Made by a program: the position numbers and the translations under genes. From the NCBI GenBank assembly GCA_963664465.2, contig CAXXSU010000008.1:12037-76036 (forward strand): a stretch of 64,000 nucleotides of DNA, read 5' to 3'. The stretch is from CAVOAK01 sp963664465 (lineage in GTDB: Bacteria > Pseudomonadota > Alphaproteobacteria > UBA8366 > CAVOAK01). Positions 55,916-64,000 of this stretch are shown one piece after another; within the stretch, counting starts at the first letter, position 1; each line of letters starts with the position of its first letter. The notes beneath the pieces were generated by a model. The model had not been told where the DNA came from. It saw only the letters and a list, made by a program, of their open reading frames with translations, and ran no database searches.

Positions 55916-58582
55916 TCACACGCCGGCTAGCCGTTCAAGCGCTTCCCCGAGTTTCGCACGTTGAGCTTGGGCCTCGTTCAAATATTCCCGCTGATCTTCG
56001 ACCACTTCTGCTGGCGCTTTGGCGATAAAATCCTTGTTCGCAAGCTTCTTCTCGAGCTTGTTGATTTCGTCTTCGGCGCGCGCAACTTCCCGCACGAGGC
56101 GAGACTTTTCCTGCGTGATGTCGACAAGGCCGGTGAGCGGCAGCGCCGCAATCGCCTCGTCATGTACAAGCTGTACCGAGCCCGGTGGCACGGCACCCGC
56201 GGCACCCGTTCCAATCGAGTCGAGCCTGGCAAGACGCATAATCAGATCCCGATGGGCCGCAAGCCGCTCTTGATTCTCGGCCGATGCGCCCAGCAGCAAT
56301 AACGGCATCTTTGCAGCCGGTGGCACGTTCATTTCCGAGCGAACCGAACGGATACCTTGGATCAGACCAACCACCCAGCGCATTTCGGCCTCGGCCGCCC
56401 GATCGATCAACGCCGCGTCGAGCTGCGGCCATTCGGCAATGATCAGGGGCGTTTCCCGCGCGGCACCGTCCACGCACAATTGCTCCCATAATTCCTCGCT
56501 GATGAAGGGCATAATCGGATGCAAAAGCTTCAGCGTGTGATCCAAGACGAATGCCGCCGTGGACCGGGTTTCCGCCTTCACTCTTTCATCGTCGCCAGCG
56601 AGCAGCGGTTTGGCGAACTCAAGGTACCAATCGCAGAAGGTTCCCCAGGTGAACTGGTAAAGAGCGTTTGCCGCTTCGTTGAAGCGATAGGCGTCGAGCG
56701 CTTGCGTCAACTGGTCTGCGCAGCCGACCAATTCACCGATGATCCAACGGTTGACGGTTTCCTTGGCCGAAGCCGGATCGAACTCTGACTGCGGCACGCA
56801 ACCGTTCAATTGACAAAATCGTGCCGCGTTCCAGAGTTTGGTCGCGAAATTGCGGCCGCCGGCCACCCGTTCGCCCGAAAGTTTGATATCGCGCCCCGGT
56901 GCGGCGAGCGACGCCAAGGTAAATCGCAGCGCATCGCAGCCGTACTCGTCGATCAGCTCGAGCGGGTCGATGACGTTGCCTTTTGACTTCGACATCTTCT
57001 GGCCGCGCGCATCGCGGATCAAGGCGTGGATGTAGACCGTATGGAACGGCACTTCGCCCATAAAATGAAGGCCCATCATCATCATCCGCGCGATCCAGAA
57101 AAAGATGATGTCGAACCCGGTCACCAGCACATCGGTTGGGTAATGGCGCTCGATTTCCGGTGTTTCGTCGGGCCAGCCAAGCGTTGAGAACGGCCACAAA
57201 CCCGAGGAGAACCACGTGTCGAGGACATCGTCGTCACGCGTCAGAGTCACCCTCTCGCCGTAATGCGCTGCTGCTGATTCGGCGGCGGCTTCTTCGCTCT
57301 CTTCGACGAATACGCTGCCGTCAGGTCCGTACCAAGCGGGAATTTGGTGGCCCCACCACAACTGTCTGGATATGCACCATGGCTGAATGTTGCGCATCCA
57401 CTCGAAATAGGTCTTCGTCCAATGTTCGGGCACAAAACGCGTGCGCCCCTCCTCCACCGCGGCAATTGCCGGTTTTGCGAGCGTTGCCGCGTCGGCATAC
57501 CACTGGTCGGTCAGAAACGGTTCGATTGGCACGCCACCGCGGTCGCCATAAGGAATTGAATGCGTCTGCTGCTCGACGCGATCGACCAAGCCCAACGCTT
57601 CCAGATCGGCGACCACACGTTTGCGCGCTTCAAATCTGTCGAGCCCGCGATAGGCCTCGGGAGCGTTCTCGTTCAGCCGAGCCGACTCGTCGAAGATATT
57701 GACCATCTCGAGTTCATGCCGGCGACCGACTTCGAAATCGTTGAAGTCATGAGCTGGCGTGATCTTGACCGCACCCGAGCCCTGCGCCGGATCGGCGTAC
57801 TCGTCGGCAACGATCGGGATGCGCCGGTTCGCCAACGGCAATGCAACGTGTTTACCCACCAGATCACGGTAGCGGTCATCGTCGGGGTGAACTGCCACAG
57901 CGGTGTCACCGAGCATTGTTTCAGGCCGCGTAGTTGCTACAGTTATGTATTTATTTTCAATGCCTTCTATGGGGTAGTTAAAGTACCACAGATGCCCATC
58001 CACCTCGGTCTGCTGGACCTCCAGATCGGAAATCGCGGTCTGCAGTTTGGGGTCCCAATTGACCAGGCGTTTATCCTTGTAGATCAGTCCCTGTTTATAG
58101 AGCTCGACGAACACTTTTGTGACAGCGCGGCTCAGGCCTTCATCCATCGTAAAGCGTTCGCGCGACCAGTCGCACGAGCTGCCAAGGCGGCGCAGTTGCT
58201 GGGTAATGATGCCGCCGTATTGAGCCTTCCAGTCCCATACTTTATCGAGGAACGCGGCTCGACCCACCTCTTTGCGTGATGTCCCAGCCGCCTCGAGTTC
58301 ACGTTCGACGACCATCTGAGTCGCGATGCCGGCGTGATCAGTCCCTGGCTGCCAAAGCGCGTCCCGGCCGCGCATACGCTCCCGCCGGATCAGAATATCC
58401 TGCAGCGTATAATCGAGAGCGTGCCCCATGTGCAGGCTCCCGGTCACGTTGGGTGGTGGAATAACTATCGTATAGGGATCGGCGTTGCTGCGCTGGCCGC
58501 CAGCCGCAAATGCGCCTGATTCCTCCCATTGCGCATATTGCTTTGCCTCGACCTCTTCCGGTCGGTACGTTTTGTCCAGCAT
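55916..58582 (-). CDS. valS: Valine-tRNA ligase
   Basis: Class I synthetase of 888 residues with HMGH (GSLHMGHALDYTL), KMSKS (KMSKSKGNVIDP), the editing domain in between, and the C-terminal coiled-coil arm (VREVARAEDEINKLEKKLAN). It is downstream of popZ on the same strand. This order (pcm2, tolC, popZ, valS) is common in alphaproteobacteria. Confidence 0.97.
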   Translation of the reverse strand: MLDKTYRPEEVEAKQYAQWEESGAFAAGGQRSNADPYTIVIPPPNVTGSLHMGHALDYTLQDILIRRERMRGRDALWQPGTDHAGIATQMVVERELEAAGTSRKEVGRAAFLDKVWDWKAQYGGIITQQLRRLGSSCDWSRERFTMDEGLSRAVTKVFVELYKQGLIYKDKRLVNWDPKLQTAISDLEVQQTEVDGHLWYFNYPIEGIENKYITVATTRPETMLGDTAVAVHPDDDRYRDLVGKHVALPLANRRIPIVADEYADPAQGSGAVKITPAHDFNDFEVGRRHELEMVNIFDESARLNENAPEAYRGLDRFEARKRVVADLEALGLVDRVEQQTHSIPYGDRGGVPIEPFLTDQWYADAATLAKPAIAAVEEGRTRFVPEHWTKTYFEWMRNIQPWCISRQLWWGHQIPAWYGPDGSVFVEESEEAAAESAAAHYGERVTLTRDDDVLDTWFSSGLWPFSTLGWPDETPEIERHYPTDVLVTGFDIIFFWIARMMMMGLHFMGEVPFHTVYIHALIRDARGQKMSKSKGNVIDPLELIDEYGCDALRFTLASLAAPGRDIKLSGERVAGGRNFATKLWNAARFCQLNGCVPQSEFDPASAKETVNRWIIGELVGCADQLTQALDAYRFNEAANALYQFTWGTFCDWYLEFAKPLLAGDDERVKAETRSTAAFVLDHTLKLLHPIMPFISEELWEQLCVDGAARETPLIIAEWPQLDAALIDRAAEAEMRWVVGLIQGIRSVRSEMNVPPAAKMPLLLLGASAENQERLAAHRDLIMRLARLDSIGTGAAGAVPPGSVQLVHDEAIAALPLTGLVDITQEKSRLVREVARAEDEINKLEKKLANKDFIAKAPAEVVEDQREYLNEAQAQRAKLGEALERLAGV

Positions 58583-58667
58583 CGCTGAACCACCTTCAAA
58601 AAGTTTGGAGTTATCCTACCTCGGCCCGGCACCAGGTCCGATCGATACGTCTTGAAACGATCCCGGA

Positions 58668-59243
58668 TCAGTTATCCCTGGCCGCGTTTGCCATCCGCTG
58701 AACTTCGCGCTTGACGACTTCCTCGACAACCGACGGCAGATTTTCGTCGAGCCATTCCCGCAACATCGGCCGCATCAGATCTCTAACCAACTGTTCGAGT
58801 GTCCGATCGGCGCGGCCTAACGGCACGTCCCGCCCGGACAGACTCTGCGCGAGCTGTGACAACGCTGCTGTGCTGACCGCTTCAGCCGCGGGCGACACCA
58901 GGGCATCATCCGTCGCCACCGGTTCCTCGATCGGTTCAAGCTCCATGGGCGGCAGTGGTGCCGGCTCGGGCTCGAGTTCAAGTACCTCTTCTTCAAGTTC
59001 GAGTGGCTCTTCCTCGATCTCTTCGGTTAGCTCAAGTTCTTCCGTCTCGTCCGTCAGTTCGAGTGGCTCTTCCTCGGGTTCGGGCTGGGGTTCCGGGGCT
59101 GGTGCTGGCTCAGGTTCCGGCGCCGGAGGAGCTTCCACTTCAACCGTCTCGCCGCCTTCGTCACTGTCCTCGGAAATAATTTTCCGAATGGACGAAAGAA
59201 TTTCCTCCATCGACGGTTCTTGTTCGCCGCTATCGTCGCTCAT
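58668..59243 (-). CDS. popZ: PopZ-type (DUF2497) polar organising protein
   Basis: The N-terminal SMEEILSSIRKIISEDSDEG and C-terminal RDLMRPMLREWLDENLPSVV are the two conserved helical ends of DUF2497. The middle is a Glu/Pro-rich disordered spacer with many repeated EEEPLEL-like units. In Caulobacter PopZ forms a polar scaffold that tethers the chromosome origin and cell-cycle kinases. Whether this protein self-assembles likewise is inferred. Confidence 0.88.
   Translation of the reverse strand: MSDDSGEQEPSMEEILSSIRKIISEDSDEGGETVEVEAPPAPEPEPAPAPEPQPEPEEEPLELTDETEELELTEEIEEEPLELEEEVLELEPEPAPLPPMELEPIEEPVATDDALVSPAAEAVSTAALSQLAQSLSGRDVPLGRADRTLEQLVRDLMRPMLREWLDENLPSVVEEVVKREVQRMANAARDN
58996..59076. 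repeat. popZ: Low-complexity repeats in the popZ acidic spacer
   Basis: A 21-bp stretch is identical at 58996-59016 and 59056-59076 (60 bp apart), within degenerate TCTTC/GAG-rich sequence coding for the acidic spacer. Confidence 0.75.
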
Positions 59244-59324
59244 GTCTCAACCAATCGTATTGCCTTTTGAATAAAAACCGACAACGGGCAAAGTAACCCC
59301 AAGAATTGAATACCCGAGCCACCC

Positions 59325-60776
59325 TCAATCTGTGGCACCTGTATCAAGGCCCCACCACCTATTTCTTATCGTACTATAATACGCTTTTTCATTGTAAGGA
59401 TCGACTGGGAGCGAAAGTCCGCGTGCCGTCAACCCGCCAACCGCAGCGAGAAGGTCGAAATGCGCGACGATCTCGTCGCGTTGCGCGCTGACGAGGCCAA
59501 CTTGCGCATTAAGCAATTCCTGTTCCGCATCGAGCACATCGAGCACCGTTCGCGATCCGACAGTCGCTTCCTGCGTGACACCGTCCAGGGCGATCAGTGA
59601 CGCACGAACCTGTGAGTCCAATGCCTCGATCCTCGATTGAATAGCGACAAGCGACTCCCAGGCGCTGGTCGCATCCTGCACCGCCGCACGCCGGGCCTCG
59701 ACGATGAGCCGTCGGGCACGGCTTGCCAGTTGTTTCGCCTCGCGGACACGGGCCGAAACCGAACCGGTTTGATAGAGCGGGATCGTCAGCGCGGCCGTTA
59801 GGGAAACTGTATTTGTGGTTCGGTCTTTAATCACCTGATTGCGGCTGCGCGAGGCATTGGCCGTCAAATCGAGCGATGGCAACAGTTCACCGGTAACCAC
59901 GCGAACGTTGGTTTTCGCGGCTGCCTCATCATGGATGGCCGCCAGCACATCAGGGTTTTGTCCATCCGCCAAGCGCGCCGCCTCATCACCATCCGATGCG
60001 GGAGCTCCAGGCAATTTAGGCCGGGTCAACGTACCCGGCAACGTGCCGATGATTTGTCGGTACGTCGCGCGGCTGACCTCAAGATCGCCTTCAGCTTGCC
60101 GGTGGTCGGCAAGCGCTCCCGCGAAACGCGACTCGGCCTGCGCGACATCGGTCCGCGTAACTTCGCCAACGCTAAATCGGTCGCGAGTCGCCTCGAGCTG
60201 GCGGGCAAGGACCTGTTCATTGTTGACGTTGAGCTCGAGCACCGACTCGTCGCGAACGACGTTCATGTAGGCCGTCACAGCGTCCAGTAGTACCACCTGT
60301 TCGACAGATGCCAGTCGTGCGCGTGCAGCTTCGACTTCACTTTCGGCCTGGATAGTCGCCGCCAAAGTACGGCCACCCCTGTAAAGGGACTGCCTGACGC
60401 TCAAAGTGCTTGAATACGGTGTTCGGCTGGAATTTACAGTATCGGCATTGAAGCTTTGCCGCGTCCTGGCGGCACTGCCAGTGATTTCCACCTCCGGCCG
60501 CCAGCCAGACAGCGCCTCCGCGACGCCCTCGTCGATCGCGCGCAATCGGGCACGCTGCGCCTGCAGCGTTGGGTTCGTTTGATAGGCCATCGTCAGGGCC
60601 TCGATCAGGCTTTCGCTGCGCGCCGACGTGCTGCCAAAAATTGGCACTGCCAGGAGTGCGGCAACGCCGCAGACGGCGGCGGCACGCAACGAACTCACCA
60701 ATCGAGCGGCCAACTTGGACACTAGGCCTCCTGCCGCGTCACTGCCGACCGTCAATTTGGACCAGTCAGCGTACAT
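59325..60776 (-). CDS. tolC: TolC-family outer membrane channel protein
   Basis: A signal peptide (LRAAAVCGVAALLAVPIFGS) is followed by two OEP repeats: SLIEALTMAYQTNPTLQAQR, then SVRQSLYRGGRTLAATIQAE, GEVTRTDVAQAESRFA, and a second set with ALTIPLYQTGSVSARVREAK and GSRTVLDVLDAEQELLNAQV. ATG 60776 has GGGAG just upstream and gives 483 residues. It is the exit duct for type I secretion and multidrug pumps; no pump gene is in this window. Confidence 0.94.
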   Translation of the reverse strand: MYADWSKLTVGSDAAGGLVSKLAARLVSSLRAAAVCGVAALLAVPIFGSTSARSESLIEALTMAYQTNPTLQAQRARLRAIDEGVAEALSGWRPEVEITGSAARTRQSFNADTVNSSRTPYSSTLSVRQSLYRGGRTLAATIQAESEVEAARARLASVEQVVLLDAVTAYMNVVRDESVLELNVNNEQVLARQLEATRDRFSVGEVTRTDVAQAESRFAGALADHRQAEGDLEVSRATYRQIIGTLPGTLTRPKLPGAPASDGDEAARLADGQNPDVLAAIHDEAAAKTNVRVVTGELLPSLDLTANASRSRNQVIKDRTTNTVSLTAALTIPLYQTGSVSARVREAKQLASRARRLIVEARRAAVQDATSAWESLVAIQSRIEALDSQVRASLIALDGVTQEATVGSRTVLDVLDAEQELLNAQVGLVSAQRDEIVAHFDLLAAVGGLTARGLSLPVDPYNEKAYYSTIRNRWWGLDTGATD

Positions 60777-60847
60777 TCGAATCTCCCAAGCCGATACGGG
60801 CCGACATAGCGCAACCTCGACGACACACATACCACAGGGACGCACAG

Positions 60848-61501
60848 CTAAAATACAAATCCGGCCCTCGCCTTAAAACCTGGCAGTGTCGCGACCGCGG
60901 CATCGAACAGTGTCCGGTCGGAAACAACGTCGTTCCGCCGCTGCATGAGCGTCGCACGACCGACCGGCTGATCCGCGCCGATTACTGTGACCAGCCGCCC
61001 GCCCTCCGAAAGTTGATCGATGATCGCCTGGGGAACCTGCGCCACGGCGCCATCGACAAGAATCACGTCATAGGGACTTTGATCGGGGTAGCCTCGGTCG
61101 ACTCGGCCTTCAATGACGACAGCGTTGTCGAGCGCCAGATTTGTAAGTTCCGTTGCCGCCCGGGTCGAAAGTTCGCGCTCGCGCTCGAGGGCAAATACCG
61201 TTGACGCAAGTTTTGCGAGGACGGCGGCCGAGTATCCCGTGCCGCAACCGACGACGAGGGCGACATCGCCGGGTTTAACGGCAGCGGCCTCAAGAAGCCG
61301 GCCAAGCACCATCGGTTCCATGATATAGCGACCGCTGCCAATGGGGATGTCTTCGTCGACATAGGCAACCGCGCGTTTCGCCGCGGGAACGAACCGTTCC
61401 CGAGGGATATCGCCCATGGCTTCGAGAATCCGGGGTGTCGTGACCCGGTTGGTTCGCAACTGACTTTCGACCATGTTGCGGCGGGCAATGGCAAAATCCA
61501 T
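60848..61501 (-). CDS. Protein-L-isoaspartate O-methyltransferase family protein (second copy)
   Basis: 217 residues starting at ATG 61501: DFAIARRNMVESQLRTNRVT, then a methyltransferase core VALVVGCGTGYSAAVLAKLA. It lacks the long C-terminus of Pcm1 and shares little detail with the copy at 38460-39116, so it is probably a paralogue of different role. It is 71 bp upstream of tolC and likely co-transcribed, a conserved neighbourhood in alphaproteobacteria. Confidence 0.88.
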   Translation of the reverse strand: MDFAIARRNMVESQLRTNRVTTPRILEAMGDIPRERFVPAAKRAVAYVDEDIPIGSGRYIMEPMVLGRLLEAAAVKPGDVALVVGCGTGYSAAVLAKLASTVFALERERELSTRAATELTNLALDNAVVIEGRVDRGYPDQSPYDVILVDGAVAQVPQAIIDQLSEGGRLVTVIGADQPVGRATLMQRRNDVVSDRTLFDAAVATLPGFKARAGFVF

Positions 61502-61682
61502 GGAAGCGGGCACCCTTTCTTGGGAATTCGCCAGCCGACGAACGCGACGGCGATGCCTTGAATTGGCTTGCTTTATATATCCGCGCGGCAGGCCCTGACA
61601 ATGCACCGCGCATACCGACCCAAAGGATATTTGCCGTACGAAATCCGCCCCTTCGCGGGGCTTTGTCCCCTTGCCCTCCAAC

Positions 61683-61711
61683 TTGACCGTCAACAACGGC
61701 GCACGTATATC
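61683..61711 (+). promoter_or_regulatory. Promoter of tRNA-Cys
   Basis: TTGACC (61683-61688), 17 bp spacer and TATATC (61706-61711) form a strong sigma70 promoter about 38 bp before the transcription-ready tRNA-Cys gene. Confidence 0.7.
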
Positions 61712-61755
61712 ACGCGAACGGGTGCCCGCGCGGTAGGCGCAGCATGAAACTTCGG

Positions 61756-61829
61756 GGTCCGGTGGCAGAGTGGTTATGCAGAGGCCTGCAAAGCCTTGTA
61801 CGTCGGTTCGATTCCGGCCCGGACCTCCA
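61756..61829 (+). tRNA. tRNA-Cys (GCA)
   Basis: A 74-nt cloverleaf: acceptor GGTCCGG pairs with CCGGACC, anticodon loop CTGCAAA gives GCA, the T-loop GGTTCGATTCC is normal, and CCA is encoded. Confidence 0.95.
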
Positions 61830-61874
61830 CCCCGCGGAAGCCTAGCCGCGTATTCCGGTCGACAGATTGTCCGC

Positions 61875-61903
61875 TTGGTGTGTGCCCAGTCCTTTGATAT
61901 ATA
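61875..61903 (+). promoter_or_regulatory. Possible promoter of tRNA-Asn
   Basis: TTGGTG (61875-61880) and TATATA (61898-61903) are 17 bp apart, about 80 bp before tRNA-Asn. The -35 box is weak. Confidence 0.45.
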
Positions 61904-61982
61904 TCGGTTCGAGCTGGTGCGAGCCGACGGCCCGTACATTGCAAGGCATCAGAGGCGCCAATTGTCCAAGTTCGGCCACTGA

Positions 61983-62058
61983 TCCCCGGTAGCTCAGTTG
62001 GTAGAGCAGGTGGCTGTTAACCACCCTGTCGGCGGTTCGAGTCCGTCCCGGGGAGCCA
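61983..62058 (+). tRNA. tRNA-Asn (GTT)
   Basis: A 76-nt cloverleaf: acceptor TCCCCGG pairs with CCGGGGA, anticodon loop CTGTTAA gives GTT, T-arm GGTTCGAGTCC, and CCA is encoded. Confidence 0.96.
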
Positions 62059-62064
62059 ACAAAA

Positions 62065-62098
62065 CCGAGGCTTTCAGTGATTATGCTGGAAGCCTCGG
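62065..62098 (+). terminator. Hairpin after tRNA-Asn, possible terminator
   Basis: CCGAGGCTT (62065-62073) pairs with AAGCCTCGG (62090-62098) and can extend inward through a wobble and CAG/CTG to about 13 pairs. The sequence after it (TCCTATTTAG) is only mildly T-rich, so it is a weak terminator or an att-associated structure. Confidence 0.5.
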
Positions 62099-62147
62099 TC
62101 CTATTTAGGGTCCGTATAGGGTCCAGTTGCGCAGGTTTTCGGCGTTA

Positions 62148-62173
62148 TTCTTCGGCGATATTCTTCGGCGATA
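62148..62173. repeat. Perfect 13-bp tandem repeat downstream of tRNA-Asn
   Basis: TTCTTCGGCGATA is repeated exactly twice, with a degenerate third copy just before. A separate TAGGGTCC direct pair lies at 62106-62113 and 62117-62124. All sit between the tRNA and the island-like genes. Confidence 0.8.
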
Positions 62174-62188
62174 TCGCGCTATTGGCCA

Positions 62189-62653
62189 CTACAATTCTGG
62201 CCACGTAGCCCAATCTTCAAGATGACCCTGGAAATTCTGCTGGCTGCAAATTGCACGCCCGTCTTCATGCAGCGTCATATAGATTTGACGATATAAATTG
62301 TGGAGATTGCCAAGGTTGAAATTCACGACGTAGTTTCGAAGAACAGCGCGATCCATGATCAGAAACCGCCATCGCTCCAAATGCCGCATGACAAACACGA
62401 AGTGCAGCTCCGGTGTTTGAGCAGCTTGAATCATGTTCTCGCGCACGCGAAATTGATAGCGTCGAGATTTTCTTTGATCGATTCCGAGAGCAGTTTTCAC
62501 TTGCAAACGCCACATCGCCCCCGTGTCGTCTCGGACCACGAAGACATCGTCACCCTTGTCGATTTCAGGCATGGCGACATTGTACCCCCGAAGCGCGAAT
62601 TCACCCATCACAGCCAGATGACCGGCCTTTCCCGTGTAATGCGTTCCCGGCAT
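62189..62653 (-). CDS. PD-(D/E)XK nuclease-like protein, unknown function
   Basis: The 154-residue protein shows Glu18 in GEFALRG, Asp36 in DKGDDVFVV, and Gln51-Val-Lys53 in WRLQVKTAL, which match the order E...D...(E/Q)xK of PD-(D/E)XK nucleases. The remainder (a Trp-rich C-terminal half) is unfamiliar. The start ATG has AGGGGAAACGG upstream. It is the first gene after tRNA-Asn, facing it, typical of an island boundary. Enzyme activity is inferred from the motifs only. Confidence 0.6.
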   Translation of the reverse strand: MPGTHYTGKAGHLAVMGEFALRGYNVAMPEIDKGDDVFVVRDDTGAMWRLQVKTALGIDQRKSRRYQFRVRENMIQAAQTPELHFVFVMRHLERWRFLIMDRAVLRNYVVNFNLGNLHNLYRQIYMTLHEDGRAICSQQNFQGHLEDWATWPEL

Positions 62654-63096
62654 TTTCCGTTTCCCCTACCGCCCACTAATCAATGATTTAGTTTATCAAC
62701 TCCCGCGTAAATTGTGCCGGTTGAAGATCACCCGGCTAATGAACAGACCAGACGGCGCGCGCGAAGTTATTGTTTGGGCGACGCGGGGCAGCACGAGCGA
62801 TAGCATGTGTGGTGAGGCACAGTATCGCCCTCCACACGGCCTGCCCGTCAAGATCGCCAACATCCAGCATCTCGTCCGCACGCAAGGCGGCGTGAATTGG
62901 CGCCTCGTCGCCATGCTGGTCGATTTGCCTCCCGGATGATGTTCAGGGACCGTCTCCCGCGAAGCTCAGCTGGCCCTGCGACCGTGGGCGAACCCGAAAT
63001 ATGCAAGAACTCCGGTCACGAGCCCATAGCAAGCCAGCTCAGTCACATCGGGACAATTCGGCCGCCGACGAAGAATTAATAGCGCGCTGCGACAAA
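62654..63096. other. Gap without a convincing gene
   Basis: About 440 bp between the nuclease-like gene and the methyltransferase. Short frames exist on both strands, the longest being a TTG-started 75-codon plus-strand frame at 62712-62939 without recognised motifs. It may be decayed DNA of the same island. Confidence 0.4.
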
Positions 63097-64000
63097 TTAC
63101 AGAAACTCGGCCTGCTTGCTCGTATCTTCCCTCGGGGCTGATTTCAATCCAACGGTCGGATCAACGCCCGGCAAGTTCGGCTTCCTGCCGTTTAGTAACT
63201 CTTCAATTGTAAGAATTTGAAGTCGTGGAATCTTACCCCAAGGCGTATCAGTCACCCCGGTGCTTGCGGCTTCCCTAATCATGGTTTTTTTCGGAGGAGT
63301 CAAGGTAACAAACACACCGAAGGGCGAATTCTCTCGGTCAAGAACACCTTTCAAATCGCGGATCATCGAAACGCCTAAATTCCGGCCGCCTTTCACCGAC
63401 ACGATCACGCGCTCGATTTTCTTGCCGTCGGGTTTGCAGTAAATAATCCCGTCGATACCACTATCCGCACCTTTCTTCTTGCCGCCATATGGAACCGCAT
63501 TGATCAACGACACGGCCCACCACTCGAACTGATACTTATCGGCATTGGCCAAGGCACGTGCTCCCTCCAGATCTTTCGGAGTGCCGTGGACTTCGTACTT
63601 GATAGCTGGAAAAGCGTCGCGGAGACGTTTCTCGATCAGCGCAATCGCAAGATGGGTAACATCGATGCCAATCCAATCCCTCTTCAGACGCTCGGCTGCG
63701 AAAACAGCTGTCCCACATCCGCAGAAAGGATCAAGTACGACGTCACTTTCATTCGTCGTCAGCCGAATAATACGCTCAAGTAAAGCGAGAGGCTTTTGTG
63801 TAGGATACCCAAGGCGCTCTCGGGCTTGAGAATTCAGCGGATTTATGTCTGTCCACACGTCGCCGAGTGGTCGTCCTTTTTGCTCATCAAGATACCGTAT
63901 TAGCTGCGGGACGCGACCCGGTCCCGTCTGAACAACTAGACCATCATCATAAGCTTCCTGCATGCGCTCCTTGGTCCATCGCCAAACTCGGGTCACGCCA
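63097..64000 (-). CDS. DNA methyltransferase with C-terminal Mrr-like endonuclease domain (N-terminus cut off)
   Basis: The frame is open to the right edge, so the N-terminal part is absent; about 300 codons are visible. YPTQKPLALLERII followed by LDPFCGCGTAVFAAERLKRD is the SAM-binding motif I region of adenine/cytosine-N4 methyltransferases. Further on, KKKGADSGIDGIIYCKPDGK and VIVSVKGG form the D...ExK-like core (here V-S-V-K) of Mrr-type nucleases. The fusion suggests one protein with modification and cutting parts. Whether it acts as a restriction system or a self-regulated one cannot be told here. Confidence 0.85.
   Translation of the reverse strand, partial: GVTRVWRWTKERMQEAYDDGLVVQTGPGRVPQLIRYLDEQKGRPLGDVWTDINPLNSQARERLGYPTQKPLALLERIIRLTTNESDVVLDPFCGCGTAVFAAERLKRDWIGIDVTHLAIALIEKRLRDAFPAIKYEVHGTPKDLEGARALANADKYQFEWWAVSLINAVPYGGKKKGADSGIDGIIYCKPDGKKIERVIVSVKGGRNLGVSMIRDLKGVLDRENSPFGVFVTLTPPKKTMIREAASTGVTDTPWGKIPRLQILTIEELLNGRKPNLPGVDPTVGLKSAPREDTSKQAEFL

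Noticed and set aside
58930..59110. Repeat-rich block that might suggest a CRISPR or minisatellite
   Set aside because: The repeats encode the acidic Glu/Pro spacer of the PopZ-like protein and have no spacer structure.
61654..61680. GC-rich hairpin GCCCC-TTCGC-GGGGC upstream of tRNA-Cys
   Set aside because: There is no clear T tail in either direction, and it may just be GC-rich sequence.
62712..62939. 75-codon plus-strand frame with TTG start
   Set aside because: There is no ribosome site, motif or neighbour to support it. A minus-strand frame overlaps it equally well.

Overview
The window is a piece of an alphaproteobacterial chromosome of fairly high GC, probably Rhodospirillales-like. 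Supporting signs are a PopZ-type polar organiser (DUF2497) next to valS and tolC, the yajC-secD-secF-Mth938 cluster, homologues of the mitochondrial complex I assembly factors NDUFAF3 and NDUFAF6, TrmFO, and the long dgt-argS-SPOR-nagZ-scpAB-tatABC-serS-surE-pcm-LysM/M23 run. Most of it is housekeeping DNA. Accessory material sits at both ends and in a few insertions.

Region 1 (1-11124) is a catabolic locus. Six minus-strand genes form a likely operon read right to left: Rieske oxygenase, MmgE/PrpD protein, FAD amine-oxidase-like protein, HyuA, HyuB, and a second, closely similar Rieske oxygenase cut by the left edge. A LysR regulator with a perfect palindrome at its start, and an M19 dipeptidase-family protein with altered metal ligands, lie divergently. 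The substrate is unknown. HyuAB plus a sarcosine-oxidase-like enzyme suggests N-methylated, hydantoin-like or pyroglutamyl-like compounds.

Region 2 (11367-15689) holds small membrane proteins, an MFS transporter with a premature amber codon, a decayed Rap1a-like gene, an AlgH/YqgE protein with a signal peptide, and a TPR protein. Region 3 (15696-29975) carries coaD, gyrA, ssb, a Gfa-like protein, uvrA, a flavin disulfide reductase gene broken by a 122-bp internal direct duplication, an MBL hydrolase, a deaminase, a class III cyclase, trmFO and two tandem paralogous secreted proteins of a family I do not recognise.

Region 4 (29998-36389) is the Sec accessory cluster, with an hpnE-like gene, a 35-codon membrane protein gene and a PuuD-like membrane protein gene lying between the NDUFAF6-like and NDUFAF3-like genes. 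Region 5 (36597-51640) has a DUF815 ATPase followed by a fourteen-gene minus-strand run covering cell-wall remodelling, protein repair, Tat export, chromosome condensation and tRNA charging. Many of its genes overlap by a few bases. ErpA and exonuclease III lie at its head on the other strand.

Region 6 (51661-61501) has an M81 peptidase, ilvD, an aldo/keto reductase, then valS-popZ-tolC-pcm2. Region 7 (61683-64000) begins with tRNA-Cys and tRNA-Asn and continues into what looks like the start of an island. It has short tandem repeats, a PD-(D/E)XK-like nuclease gene, about 440 bp with no convincing gene, and a DNA methyltransferase with a C-terminal Mrr-like endonuclease domain that runs off the right edge.
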